The position numbers and the translations under genes were made by a program. The notes under the pieces are model-generated. The model ran no database searches. It saw nothing but the letters and a program-made list of their open reading frames with translations, and had not been told where the DNA came from. Positions 32,601 through 42,652 of a stretch of 64,000 bases of DNA are shown here, piece after piece (positions within the stretch are counted from its first letter, which is position 1; each line of letters begins with the position of its first letter). Origin of the DNA: Strigamia acuminata (taxonomy: Eukaryota; Arthropoda; Chilopoda; Geophilomorpha; Linotaeniidae); the NCBI GenBank assembly GCA_949358305.1, contig OX442324.1:9087601-9151600 (forward strand). Direction: 5' to 3'.

Positions 32601-33777
32601 GAAACGAATATACATGGAAGAACCGGAAGGTTATAAGTCACAGAATGGAGACAATGTCTGTGAATTGGACAAGAGCATTTACGGACTTCACCAGAGCGGG
32701 CGTTGTTGGTATGAACGCCTGCACAAAGAATTGATTAAAGTAGGTTTTGTTCAATCAACCTGCGACCCCTGCTTGTATCTGCTGATAGAAAGGAACGATT
32801 TCTTATTTCTTGGCATTTACATGGATGATTTTATAACGATGGCTTCAACACCAGAATTCAAGAAGCATTATCTGGGAAAATTGTCAAAGAATATTGAGTT
32901 GAAACATCTGGGACCGTTAGCATTCATTCTGGGCATGGAAGTTAACCAATCGAAGGACAAGATTGTGTTGACCCAACATGGCTACATAAAGAAACTTCTA
33001 GCCAAGTATGGACTGGAGAACTGCAATTCTCCCAAAACCCCCATGGATCTAAACCAGGATCTCAGCGAATACAAGGACAGCAAGAAAGGAGATCAACTGA
33101 AGTATCAAGAAATGATCGGTTCGATCATGTACCTCGCGACGGGATCACGACCGGACATCAGTCACCCAATCAGCTGTCTGGGGCAATTCAGCAACGACCC
33201 GAGAGAAATGCATTTCGCGGCTGCAAAGAGGCTTCTTCGTTACATTAAAGGGACACAAGATTACGGTCTCACGTTTCGAAAGGAGAAAGGAAATCTGCAC
33301 AGCTACGCGGATGCTTCGTGGAACACCACTGCCGACGCCAAATCGTACAGTGGATACGTGATCATGGATGGGACAGCTCCACTGAATTGGAGAAGCACGA
33401 AACAGCGATATGTGGCAATGTCTTCCACCGAAAGCGAATTGGGAGCCATTACTGAAGCGCTGAGCGAATTGATCTGGACGAAAGAATTGTTATTGGAGTT
33501 GGATCCGACACGAAAGATGGGAGGAGAGACGATCTACAATGACAATTCTGCTGCAATCACATTAATGAAAGGAGCGACGCAGAAAATGAGGACCAAGCTC
33601 CTCAATCGCAAATTCCATTTCATTCGCGAAGAACTAAAGAAGAGCCATTGTGAAGTTAAACAAGTGGCTGGTGAAGATATGCTCGCCGATTTTTTGACAA
33701 AGAAAATGTCAGCACCCAAGATGGCGAGATGTTTGCAAGGTCTTCAAATCATCGAGGACGCGCAACACGAAGATTGA
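29668..33777 (+). CDS. copia-e Gag-Pol polyprotein (1369 aa)
   Basis: The start is the ATG in CAAAATGGCG at 29668; a TTG nine bases upstream is in frame but not needed. Numbering from that ATG: Gag; CCHC knuckle CFNCGKAGHFAKDC at about 229; protease WLLDSGASSH with the catalytic Asp near 309; integrase zinc site (WHRRLAHVN, CQSCIAGK); integrase core D501 (HIDLMGP), D564 (RSDNGGEF), E600 (GVAERANRT), a 62/35-residue spacing typical of copia; a Glu/Ser-rich linker; RT with YMDD near 1051, where most copia elements have YVDD; and RNase H with Asp near 1215 (YADASWN), STESELGA and YNDNSAAI. Single-frame gag-pol without a shift is the copia norm. Length and domains are complete. Confidence 0.95.
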   Translation: MAAQDGALGNIGSIEKLNNKNFFLWRMRVRAILKVKEVWQEAIIDDAPAVPAQGAANYDDQLALWTAWSKKNAQALAIIALSLSSEQAMRYSNEENAKVLWGKIETHMAGRAQRQQITCTFELSRIKMMKNEDVDAYMDRAEALSTKAAELGKVLSQQEVGFYVLNGTRPEFEQTVRALNAIADIELEEMRAQLKLEEDRLRRRSGDDFRNNANEKAFKAKNRKGSYNCFNCGKAGHFAKDCWSPKMDNQQKTQQNTNQMSTTRGRGRGKNQAAMAMKPNEEYEPQFTFYVAEDERKDECKFSWDWLLDSGASSHMTSQKGVITELEDDTQKIGTAGKGAQLCSEGKGIVEIQTETAKLKLTDVLYVPNLKTQLLSVPKIVDNGYKVIFTRELALIVDEENNKTIEIQRSGNSFILKGTNGKLKEEANVVTQEMWHRRLAHVNFQTLNEMRRDKMVRGLDMPKKKPVSTCQSCIAGKMAAKPFESIHAQQSSRIFELLHIDLMGPIKPPTYANGSYILTMVDDTSRKIFVRILQTKGDTSRVLQEFIQHQERQHDCKLKRVRSDNGGEFIASSLDAFFKKKGIKHELTTPHTAQSNGVAERANRTIMEATRTLLLDSKLPKRFWGEALHVAILGRNHCKSSFHGKTPEQQWTKRVPTVKYLRRFGCQAHILKPKVLQTKLDPKTTVGIFVGYSLKRKAYRIYIPETQQIQEARNVKFEEEILGYKLLPKSLLTEDEEDNINIDITPSSEPEEEIIQQEEHDSSEDERLEETPMPTPDYFSAESDSESSSEEELPPPRKVGRLKGSTKAAAAERKRKLSEEDKNLASTSGFRRSKRTEESKGKKPRVNIALHTYETPKSYKEAMKSPQRNEWRQAMNEEMASMKKHKVWKIVNRPKGEHTVKSKWIYRIKTNKDGDIERFKARLVAVGCSQRPGIDFEETYSPVMKMETFRMLLNIAAKRGIELEQHDVVTAYLHGLLKKRIYMEEPEGYKSQNGDNVCELDKSIYGLHQSGRCWYERLHKELIKVGFVQSTCDPCLYLLIERNDFLFLGIYMDDFITMASTPEFKKHYLGKLSKNIELKHLGPLAFILGMEVNQSKDKIVLTQHGYIKKLLAKYGLENCNSPKTPMDLNQDLSEYKDSKKGDQLKYQEMIGSIMYLATGSRPDISHPISCLGQFSNDPREMHFAAAKRLLRYIKGTQDYGLTFRKEKGNLHSYADASWNTTADAKSYSGYVIMDGTAPLNWRSTKQRYVAMSSTESELGAITEALSELIWTKELLLELDPTRKMGGETIYNDNSAAITLMKGATQKMRTKLLNRKFHFIREELKKSHCEVKQVAGEDMLADFLTKKMSAPKMARCLQGLQIIEDAQHED

Positions 33778-33826
33778 TTTATTTATTTATTTGTAAAGAA
33801 ATGTGCATATAAATTTAGGAGGAGAA

Positions 33827-34049
33827 TGTAGTTAAATTAATAAGATGCACATTTCTATTATTAATTTGTACAATCGTTTTGGTGACCAATAAGGTCGCAG
33901 AATTGTTGTAACGTCAGTATGACGTATTTTTTGTTTTGTACGACCTCAGTGATACTTTTCAATGTCACTGAGTTCACGACGAGTGTGGAATAAAACAACA
34001 CCTAGTTTTATTACGTGAAAACGCGTTTATTATTTCGACTTAAACAACA
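33827..34049 (+). repeat. copia-e 3' LTR (223 bp)
   Basis: I found no difference from 28798-29020. It ends at the CTCTT duplication. Confidence 0.92.
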
Positions 34050-34074
34050 CTCTTCTCTAAGGAAGCCCGAAAAT

Positions 34075-34543
34075 TGTTGTTTATCGCTGCCAAACAGTCC
34101 TCCGTACTTGTTTTGCGCATTTCTTAATGTATTACTGCATTATGCAGCCTAGTGTATTTATTAGGATTTATTTCATTATTTAACATTGGGCATAATGCTG
34201 CCTGTATCATGTTAGTATTAGTTTACTTTTTCCAACACCAGATGGTGTCAATTGTATGCTTTTCACAATCACAATGGCCGCTTGCATGCAAGCAAGCACT
34301 CATGTATTTTCTCCACCTAAATGGACCAAATCATGTAAGCATTTTCGTTTTTATTAAACATTTAGTTTATTTTTACATTGTGTTTGTCACATATGAGTAC
34401 TTTAGAGTGCAGTAACTTTATTTTCCACCATTTTCAAGCGCTGGAGGTGCGGCACACCATTGCGCTCATATTCGCCGTGTTTCGGCATTTAAACTCGCTT
34501 CCACACACAGTATTTCATACTGTGAGCGCACTCCTCTGCTACA
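34075..34543 (+). repeat. copia-f 5' LTR (about 469 bp)
   Basis: It starts TGTTGTTTATCGC and ends ACTCCTCTGCTACA, two bases before the primer site. The 5' boundary is inferred from where copia-d similarity ends. Confidence 0.65.
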
Positions 34544-34545
34544 AG

Positions 34546-34563
34546 TGGTAGCAGAGGATGGTT
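34546..34563 (+). other. copia-f primer-binding site (initiator tRNA-Met 3' end)
   Basis: TGGTAGCAGAGGATGGTT is a perfect 18-nt complement. Confidence 0.85.
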
Positions 34564-35128
34564 GCTATCCTTGCAGCACGCCGAAACCGCTAATTTTTAT
34601 CGCCATTTTCGCGAAATTCGCGAATTTGCGATAAATTTTCTATTTGCAGATTGCGCCGATTTCCGCGACGATTTTTGTCTCTAGAACGTTCGAGACGACA
34701 CGCCGACGTTCTCACGTAGTCTGCACGACCAGCTCTACAATTTTTCATTTAATTTCGTCCGAATTTCTGCGGGTTTCGCAATTTTCGAGACAAATTTCAA
34801 TTTATTTTCAGATTTTCGCCGTTTTGCAACAAGAATCAACGTTGGAAACCCGCTTTACACAGCGTGAACGACGATTTGGACTAATTCCCGACTTAGTACA
34901 CCGTGTACGGTCGTTGTATCGACGATTTTTCGACGATTTTCGCATTTTAATTGCGCAACTACGCCATTTTCATCTCTAGATTGGCGCAACGTCTCATCAT
35001 ACTAATTAAAAATTGCTTTTCAGTAGTCGTAATTAGCTTGTTAGTATTTAAGGTCGTATTAAGTTTTTGTGGGTCCCTTAGAATAGTTTGTGCCCTCCGG
35101 TTCAGTCGAACCACCGCACAAACTCATT

Positions 35129-35210
35129 CCTAGCCAGTGCTTACTGTGGCCAACAGGTACTCCCGCGCCTCCAGGTAGGCGAACGGACCCCTGTGTGTTG
35201 GCTGGCTAGG
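35129..35210 (+). promoter_or_regulatory. copia-f leader hairpin (long form)
   Basis: CCTAGCCAG pairs with CTGGCTAGG, and an inner CCAACA pairs with TGTTGG. The loop holds CTCCCGCGCCTCCAGG. The 3' arm ends 186 nt before the gag ATG. Confidence 0.6.
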
Positions 35211-35396
35211 GTTATCTGACCACTTCAGAAGTGGTTGCCCAATTCGATTGATATTCGCTTTGACAGTGCTTCGATCAGTGCGCCGTATTTGTGTTGTGCA
35301 ACGCGATATTGTGCTTCGAGACCGTCAAGTGCATCAATTGTACCATTTTCCGTCCAGTGTGTTTCGCTCCGGATTGTTTCGTAGCTCCACGTCATT

Positions 35397-35872
35397 ATGT
35401 CCAAGTCCGTAGAAGGAAATTCCGGACGCCTTCCCATTCTCAGCGTAGGAAACTACGAACTTTGGCAGCGCTCAATGCGCATGGTGCTGAGAAGTGAAGA
35501 GTTATGGGAACACGTAACTGAAGAAGAAGAGGTAGAATTCCTTAAAACCGCGGGTGACAAGGAAAAGAAGAAATACAAGCGTCGTAAAGCCAAAGCCCTA
35601 GGATTGATATATTGTTCAGTGAGTGAGGCAAAAAAGTCTGCGCTAGATGATTGTAAAACCCCGAAGGAAGCATGGGACATTTTAGCCAACATTTATGCGC
35701 CATCATCTCGCGCACGACAGGCAGCCATGCGCCGCGAATTTTTGAATTTGCGCCTAGAACAAGGCGAAGACGGCCGATTTCTTAAGTTGCGTTGACTATC
35801 ATGTCCGCCAGATGAAGGACATCGGAGAAACGACTTCGCCTGATCACCACGCATACCAGTACCTGGATTTAC
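35397..35872 (+). pseudogene. copia-f gag, frameshifted and truncated
   Basis: From the ATG at 35397 it reads MSKSVEGNSGRLPILSVGNY and parallels copia-g Gag (ISNYETWQRSMRML). A one-base shift near 35772 moves the frame. The next frame continues ADFLSCVDYHVRQMKDIGE and YQYLDL to the gypsy-b junction. It is a UBN2/Gag-type N-terminal half with no knuckle or protease left in the window. Confidence 0.8.
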
Positions 35873-36651
35873 TGTTGGTCCTTGAAACCACTTCGGACAT
35901 TTATTTAACTTGTTTTCGATGCGTAATGACGCTATTCAGACATTCGGATCTTTTATTTTCTTTTAGTAGCATTTGCCGGATTATTTAGTATTGTTCCTCA
36001 TGTTTTCCCATAGTTTCATTGTAAAGGGAATGCATAATGCTGTTTAGATTGTGACCGCCAGGCCACCTGGGTGACCTGCGGCACTGCCACACACCACCAT
36101 ACGGCCCCAAAGGTCAACTCCTCTGTGGGTGATTGACCTAGCCCGGGGAGGAGGGAGGGGAGCGGTGTGGTGAGGAGGGAGTGGAGTGTGAGAGGAGAGT
36201 TGAGTTGAGTGTTGGACACGGCGTGAGAAGGACGTGTCTGCAGCAGCTCCCAGAGAGGAGAAGTAGTCATCGAGAGGGACGAGAAGTGTCCCAGGTTGAA
36301 CCCCACACTCCTCACCATTCACCACGTTGATCCTCAGTGCTATGGTGGAGTCCGTAGTGCAGCCCCCATGAGCGGATACGCGGGTCGCAGGTAAGCGCGA
36401 CATGAATGTTAAGTCGAACCGACCTCGTCACACATTGGACTTCTGCCCAGTGTGTGACGGGTCGGTTGCCGGTGCGGCGCGCCTTCGTGGCGCCCCTGCA
36501 ACGGGTAACGGGATTCCCCATACCCCTAGACAACGACAATAAAGGCCAACCAACCAATATTGTGGGAGTCTCGTTATTATTACGTGATGTATGCGTCCCT
36601 ACCCAGTGTTATTAGTCCCCTAGTTGCACTGGCGAGGCCATACCAGTCACA
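35873..36651 (+). repeat. gypsy-b putative 5' LTR (779 bp)
   Basis: It starts TGTTGGTCCTTG exactly where copia-f gag is lost and ends ACCAGTCACA before the primer site. It has an AATAAA near 36538. There is no second copy in the window to prove the ends. Confidence 0.5.
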
Positions 36652-36678
36652 ATTGAGGGCCCTGTCCGAGATTTGAAC
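36652..36678 (+). other. gypsy-b primer-binding site, unusually long tRNA match
   Basis: ATTGAGGGCCCTGTCCGAGA is followed by TTTGAAC. The complement of the right half (GTTCAAATCTCGG) has the form of a tRNA T-loop and stem, so the pairing may extend well past the usual 18 nt. Confidence 0.4.
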
Positions 36679-39642
36679 TTGGAAATTTTTTTTTTTGGAT
36701 CCGCCATTTTGTTTTGCTTTGTGCTCAACCCTTTGTTTCATTGTGGTTAGCTTTTTGTCTCAATTTTATCATTGTCACGTATTGTTTTACTATTTGTTTC
36801 AGGTTTTTGTGCATTTTGCTTTATTTTTTGGCGGGGGTCAATTGTATTGTTTTTCATTCTTCTTTGTTTTGGACTTGGGTTAATTGCTTTTTTATGACCG
36901 GAATTGAGGGGGTATTCTGTTTACCACTTTAGGTCCTGGTGGGTTTAGTTGTGGGAGGCGGGGTGCTTTTTCATTTGAAGGTTATTAAATCGTATTTTTC
37001 TCAGTGCTGGTGTGGTTGGGGCTCTGAAATTAATTTTTTTCAGACGCACTGCAACCAACCAAAACAGTGTGATATGTGTTTCTCTAATTGGCTTTGGGAG
37101 ATTTGCTCACCCCTCGGTCAGTCACAGGGGTGCATGTCACGGTGTCTTATCTTTTGTGTTTTTCTCCCCTTGTACTGACTTGACCTCGCAGTGCTTCTGT
37201 CTTTATTTTTCAATTGCACTGTGTGTCTATTTTGGTGCCGGGTTGGGAAACATTTGTTTTTCTTCTGCCACATTTTTTCTTCAGTTTGAGCTGGGTATTG
37301 CTCGGATTTTTGGGAGATTTGTGCAATTTTCTTTTGTTTTATGGTAATTTTTCTTTTTTAATGGTCTGGCTAGAATTTGTTTGACTTGTTTTTTTTTTTG
37401 TGTTCTAATTGAGGTCCACTTTACAATGACAGTAGCCAACCAACACATTGGTCTAATACCATTTTTATTTTTTTTTAGGTATGTTTTGTTTGGGTGTTTG
37501 GTTTTGGCTTGAGTCAACCTGGATGTTTCCTTTAATCATCTTGGGACGACAATGGCCAACCAACACATAAGCTTGATGCCATTATTTTTTATTATTTTAT
37601 AATTTTTCATTTCTTGGTGTGCAACCTATAGAGGGAGGAACCAGTTGAGGGTGCTCAGATTTTGTGGTTTGGGATGTTGGTATTGATCTGTTTCATCATC
37701 AATTGAGAGTGGCTGTTGAGTGTCTTAGAGGGTCGACACCACACCGGACAATTGGTGGATTTGGTTCCTTGATTTCTCTCTCAGGGTCGGGCGATTTGGT
37801 GCCTTTTCCGAGTGTGTTCTTTTGGCGGGAAATGTAGTTGTGGTGTTGTTGTGGTGGGCAGGCATGCTGCTGGGTGCAGTATATCCCGGTTCAGCCCTGT
37901 GCCTTGTCCGGACAACAATGAACTATGTTTGGTACAAACTAGGGAAGCTCTGTTCATTACTGGCCAGAGTTACATTCCTGGTTTCAGCGGTTTGAGTAAT
38001 CTTTTGAATCACAGGCGCACGTACTTCCTTGGAGCACACGGAGACTGGGTTTCCAACCCTGTCCCGGGCACTGGTGGAAGCAGTTTGGCATGACTTTGGC
38101 TTTTTTGTGTTTTTGTGGCCACTTATGGCACATTTTTGTCAATTTTGCTGCCGTTCTGTCGAAATTGGGTCTCGGATAGCGGGGAGGGCGGCCCTTGCAG
38201 GGGACTGCTTGGGTGTCGAGCCTAACGGTGTTTGCTTTCGGACCCCGCGTGGGATGTTTGCAAACACGAATTGGGTGGCTAACGGCTTTGAAAAGAGACC
38301 GTGAATCCAGCCCAACATCTTTTTTATCTTTGTTTTCAATGTGCTGTGTGTGGATCATTTTGTGATACACGCCACATTTTTCTCCTAACCTTTCTCTTAT
38401 ACTATTTCTACTCTATTTTCATATCCGGATTGGATTGGGAATGTGACACTCCTGGGGTGTGGACCTAACACATCCTGGCGTTGGGCCGTGTTCAACAGTA
38501 CTCTGCCCGGTCTAATCCAGATTCAGTCGCCAATTTCTCTTCATTCTTTGTCTGAGGTGACTGAGTCATTTTTTGCCTCATCAGGGTTATCGCGACCTTG
38601 ATGGTGTTTTGGGTGTGAATTTGGTGCTTGAGCTAGCTATGCCAAAGGAAGCCTAAAATACGCGATTTTAGCGTTTTCAGCAGGGGTTAAAACTGGTGGC
38701 AGATGTATACACCAGCGCAAAGGAAAACGTACGACCTTAGCATCGAAGCTGTGGGGCGCGATGAAAAAATGCCACGAAAAATCGATATACGCAGTTTTTT
38801 CTACTTGGTTCTGGCGCGAATAATTTAGAACACGAAGGGAAAGACAAACCGTGCATTGTGTTTGTTAGTTTGGGAGTGTCAGTAAACTTCCAGTCGCCCA
38901 TTTCTATCTTCTGGGGCGTGGATAAATGCCGGAAAGGTGTTCGCCAGTTTCTATCTTCTGGGGCGTGGATAAATGCCGGAAAGGTGTTCGCTAATTTTTT
39001 ATTTTTTGGGGCGTGGATTAAAAATACCAAAAAGTGTTCGCTAATTTTTTATTTTGGGGCGTGGATTAAAAAAACCAAAGTTTAACCGCTAATTTTATAT
39101 TTTGGGGCGCAGAGAAGAGCCAAAATTCGTTGTTTTTATTGTTGTTCAATAATTAAAACTATCTTGTAATACTTTATTATGTTTTATTCTTTATGGTACA
39201 TTTTAAATCAGTAGCAGATTTGCATGACGCAGTCAGGGTATTGAACCATTGACCTCGCAGCTCTTCTGTTCAATCGACTTTTAACCCTAAGAGCGTGAAC
39301 TCTGATGAAAGAACAGGATGACACCCCTGGTGCATACCTTTTGTCTTCACCAGATGCTTCATTGCCAAATTACTAAAAATAGCCTTGTAGATCTTTGAAG
39401 CACCGTTAAGGCGCCCGAAGGTCCAACACATGGCCGGTGGTTGGACATTCCATCTGAAGGGGAACTGGAACCTTTTTGCAAATTACGGTTGACCTAGTTG
39501 TAGGCGGCGGTGGTTGGTTAAGGTGACCCTGACGTTGTTTGTTTATAGGAAGTGGAGAAGTTTTCGAATAGTTCCCCACTCCTGGCTTGTGCGTGGTCTT
39601 GATCACACTCACGAGATACCGCTGACAAGAATCGGAAAAAGA
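36679..39642 (+). other. gypsy-b leader, about 3 kb without a gene
   Basis: The leader is T-rich on the plus strand with several imperfect GGCCAACCAACCA/GCCAACCAACACA repeats (36545, 37436, 37554). Short frames on both strands lack any recognisable domain. It also holds the 47-48-bp tandem array at 38901-39117. Long untranslated leaders are unusual but known in some gypsy families. Confidence 0.5.
38901..39117 (+). repeat. 47-48-bp tandem repeat, five copies
   Basis: GGGGCGTGGAT anchors fall at 38913, 38960, 39008, 39056 and 39104. The first two copies are almost the same; the last three are more A/T-rich. Confidence 0.85.
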
Positions 39643-40368
39643 ATGGCAAGCACGGAACTTGACCCGGCTTGGGCCAGAGAACTGGCCATTCTGTGCGACG
39701 TTTATCCATGCGATTTGAAGACACAGGATGACGTCGTGAGAATCATTAAAGAATATCAACGCGACAGGCGGCAGGCAGTGCTTGGCGCCGCCGCTGCCCG
39801 TAGCAGCGCGCATTGGTCCAACTTTGCAGCGAAGCGGGCGCGTAAAGCAGCTGCTCGCGCTCAGAAGGAAGTTACCGAGATGGTGGAAGCTTGGGCAAGA
39901 TCCACCGTTTCACTCCGGAACGATTTTTCAAAACGCATCTTTGAGTTGTCCAGGAGAGCGGCTATTGCTCAAGCCGTTGCTCGGGACGACTCGGATGTCG
40001 AAGGTGAGCAGGTTGGAGCGCCAGATCTGATCGCGGGGAACGACGTGGTTGACCCCGCCGAACTCTACGACCGGATCTCGCCCTTCCAAGCTCTAGGAAC
40101 GACTGAAGCAGACGAAGGCGTCGTAACAGACGGCTCGTCGCCCGGTCAAGTTTGTTTTGTCGGCTTAGCCGTTGGTGCGGTCTGGGATACTGTGAACGTG
40201 GCCGGACTGGGAAAGGATCTACCTCTCCCGTTCGTTGACGTTCGCTTTTCCGACTGCAGCGCGGTGGCACTCATGGATTCTGCTGCTTCCGGGCAGTATA
40301 TGAGCAGTGCCGCGGCCGAGGAATACTGTCACGTGTACGAACCGTGCCAATTAATGCGCGATTCGTAA
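39643..40368 (+). pseudogene. gypsy-b Gag-protease, truncated (241 aa)
   Basis: The ATG at 39643 opens MASTELDPAWARELAILCDV. Residues of about 45-110 are Ala/Arg/Lys-rich and helical (AAKRARKAAARAQKEV). Near the end, PLPFVDVRFSDCSAVALMDSAASGQYMS looks like the start of a retropepsin, with DSAAS for the DTGAS active site. I see no CCHC knuckle between them. The frame stops at 40368, soon after the active site, where gypsy-c begins. Whether the TAA belongs to gypsy-b or to the junction is unclear. Confidence 0.55.
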
Positions 40369-40370
40369 CA

Positions 40371-40899
40371 CGTAATTCGATCTATTATTATTTAAATGTT
40401 GCTAAATTTCGGCCACAGATGGCGCTGACGGCTGGAATCCGTCATCGCCATGTGATGGACCAGTCAATTCAATTATGGGGTTTATGGCAGATTTGCTATA
40501 AATAAGGAGCCCGCACTAAGACAGGTCTCTAATCACTTTGTTTTTCAGAATCTAGAGAGTCTAATGTCGCCTCAATAAAGAGAGCGGCTGCCGACTATAA
40601 ACTGCAACAATTAAACACGAATTAAGTTATCACACAGTTGTTTATAACCCAGTTAATAACGGTTGTACAAATTAATAAGAATGTAAAAATGATAGTTTAT
40701 CCGGATATCATTCCAAACTGTTTTGAGAATAAATGTATCTGAGTTTAAAAGGGATCGAACAAACTTCGTTTGTCCGGTCAAATAAAACTGAATTGAATTT
40801 AAACATAAAACAAATCTCATTCTTTCCTTTCACACTCACTAAACCCCAAATAAAATAACGTTGCGTGGAAACCTGATCAGGCCCGGTAGCCACGTAACA
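40371..40899 (+). repeat. gypsy-c 5' LTR (start uncertain)
   Basis: The 3' end (GGTAGCCACGTAACA) is fixed by the primer site. The 5' end is not; TGTTGCTAAATTTCGG at 40397 is the best TG start. A CTATAAATAAGG box is near 40497 and AATAAA occurs near 40575. Confidence 0.6.
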
Positions 40900-40901
40900 A
40901 A

Positions 40902-40916
40902 TGGTGGAGATGGCAG
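40902..40916 (+). other. gypsy-c primer-binding site
   Basis: TGGTGGAGATGGCAG lies two bases after the LTR. Gypsy-d has TGGTGGAGATTGCGG in the same place, so the first ten bases are conserved. I do not assign the tRNA. Confidence 0.7.
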
Positions 40917-41397
40917 TTCTTTCCCCGAGACCAAAATTAGAATAAAAACCCCGAAAAATTAGAGCTAAAATCATTAAAAATCGTAAAATTTAGAGCAAAA
41001 TGAGTGAAATTAGAATTAAAATCACATAAAATTGGCAAATTTAGCTTAAAAATAGCTTTGAAAATCATATAAAATTTTGAGAAATCCCAACCTAATTTGA
41101 ATATGAGTGATTCATTTGTGAAATTGATAGGAAAGTGAGAGTGAGTCATTGCTAGTGAATAAATAGGTCAATTAGATTGAAAATTGGCAAAGTCTAAAAA
41201 ATAAAATAAAATAGAATAGAATAGAAGTTTGAGTGTTTAAATTGGATAAATTTACATTTGAGTATTATTTACTGTGATATTTGACTTTGAATTGAAATAA
41301 TATAATATTATTAATTGAATTTTGATAAAATTTAATGAAATTGCATGTTAATGAGGAATTTAATTGTGATGTTAAAGATAAAATTGAATAATAATAG

Positions 41398-41867
41398 TGT
41401 TACGTGGCCAACTGGCCAATAATGACCACGTAACTTATAACTGTTTTAATAAACATCCTTTAATAACTAAGAGTGAAATGAACAGGAGTCAGAGTTTAGG
41501 TTGAAATATAAACTATGTTCTTTTATTCTTTAATTACAAAACATAAACTTAATTGAAATCATAAAACTAAACCTAAAACTAAAGTAAACATTAAGACTGA
41601 AGACATGAATAACACCTTCTTTCTTATTTGCAAACTAATCATGCCATATACTGGCTGAAACATTAATCATTAGAAGTCCTGGGAAGACTGAGGTCCAAGA
41701 GTCAAAGTGCCTCTTTTATACCCAAGTCACCCCCCTGAGTTAGTTCTAATTGACTCGCCCGTGATGTCACCATCACGTACGCAGTCTAGTGATAGATTTT
41801 GACAACTCTAATAACATTTGTGCTGGTTTGAGACGGTCGGCAGACGACGCGACTCAACCGCATGACA
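41398..41867 (-). repeat. gypsy-d 3' LTR (470 bp)
   Basis: On the minus strand it starts TGTCATGCGGTTGAG and ends GGCCACGTAACA. Confidence 0.93.
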
Positions 41868-42652
41868 ACTCCCTCCTTTAATTTTTTGGTCTCCAAAAAC
41901 CAAAGCAATCAAAATTTTAAACTATCCCACGTGTTATTCATTCTAATAATCTCTATTTTAACATTAAATTACGAGTCATTCCCATGTGTTATTCATATCT
42001 TCATGTCATTTAGTCATAAATAAAATTCACAAAAGAAAATTTCAATGTCAATCAATATATTTCAATGCACATTAAATATTCATTATTACAACACACTTTT
42101 TGGATTTTTTCAACATTTATATTACTTTTTTTCATTTTTTCCGCTATTTTCTATATAAAAACACATTTTTAAGTAAAATACACACAAAAAAAAATCAAAT
42201 TACAAATTAAAATTTACACCGGAGGTTTAAGTTTTTCGGTCTCCTCTTTGAATGGCTCCAATGCCTTTTGGGCCAGTTCATATAAGATGCGATGTCTCAG
42301 GTGAATTGGGTGCGGGTGACGCATCCAGTCCTGGTCCAAATTAATTCTAGTTGAATTCCAATCCAATGTCCAATTTATCTATTGTGACGATTTATTCAAA
42401 TTATTGAGTCTAAGCTTATTAAATATTCAATGTGAAAAATTCCCAAGTTAATAATTTCAGTGCAGCTTCTTGAAAATAATCACGTTAACTTCGTTTCAAA
42501 TTCTCATATTTCCGCACTGTTAAATTTCAATTTAATTGTTCCACAACAATACCTACTTTCACACGAAAACTCGTTGAAATGAAGTTTGTTAAGACTTAAA
42601 TCAGGCTTTGTCTCAGGTCGCTACAATTTACTTGTGCTTTCTTTGACAAAAC
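41868..42652 (-). other. gypsy-d 3' untranslated region
   Basis: About 785 bp, AT-rich, with an AAAGGAGGGAG purine tract (minus strand) beside the LTR. There is no env-like frame. Confidence 0.7.

Larger units (their letters stand above)
28798..34049 (+). mobile_element. copia-e: complete, apparently intact Ty1/copia retrotransposon (5252 bp)
   Basis: It has 223-bp LTRs that look identical, the perfect duplication CTCTT (28793-28797, 34050-34054), a leader, one uninterrupted gag-pol frame and an AGGAGGAGAA polypurine tract before the 3' LTR. It is the only element here with no lesion that I can find, so it is a candidate for current activity and for supplying enzymes to others. Confidence 0.92.
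28149..34074 (-). mobile_element. copia-d: copia element, 3' end only, carrying copia-e
   Basis: The visible parts are the 3' LTR (28149-28665), 132 bp of 3' untranslated region with a polypurine tract (28666-28797), and 20 bp after copia-e (34055-34074). The untranslated region matches copia-g 45031-45180 (TCGATGGAAATA, CTGGAATTACAGTAT, GAGCCGGGTACTAT, AAGCCCGAA). At 34075 it is interrupted by the copia-f LTR. The coding part is expected right of the window. Confidence 0.75.
34075..35872 (+). mobile_element. copia-f: copia element, 5' part, interrupted by gypsy-b
   Basis: LTR, initiator-Met primer site, 0.83-kb leader with the shared hairpin, and the first third of gag. Gag and leader are close to copia-g (GATATTCGCTTTGACAGTGC occurs before both gag starts). 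The element is cut in gag at 35872 by the gypsy-b LTR. The rest should lie right of the window. Confidence 0.8.
35873..40370 (+). mobile_element. gypsy-b: GC-richer Ty3/gypsy-like element, 5' LTR to protease
   Basis: A putative 779-bp LTR is followed by a primer site, a 3-kb leader and a gag-protease frame that breaks off near 40368, where gypsy-c begins. The base composition is clearly richer in G+C than the neighbouring elements, so it is a different family. The remaining pol and the 3' LTR are predicted right of the window, on the far side of gypsy-c. Confidence 0.6.

Noticed and set aside
36939-37347. Hydrophobic short frames that could be membrane proteins
   Set aside because: The stretch is simply T-rich (TTT/TGT codons read as Phe/Cys/Leu); frames are short and unsupported.
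39514-39642. An upstream start for gypsy-b gag at 39514
   Set aside because: The codon is TTG; the first ATG is at 39643 and the upstream residues show no domain.
41868-42652. An env gene in gypsy-d (as in errantiviruses)
   Set aside because: No frame of useful length, signal peptide or fusion-protein motif exists between pol and the 3' LTR.
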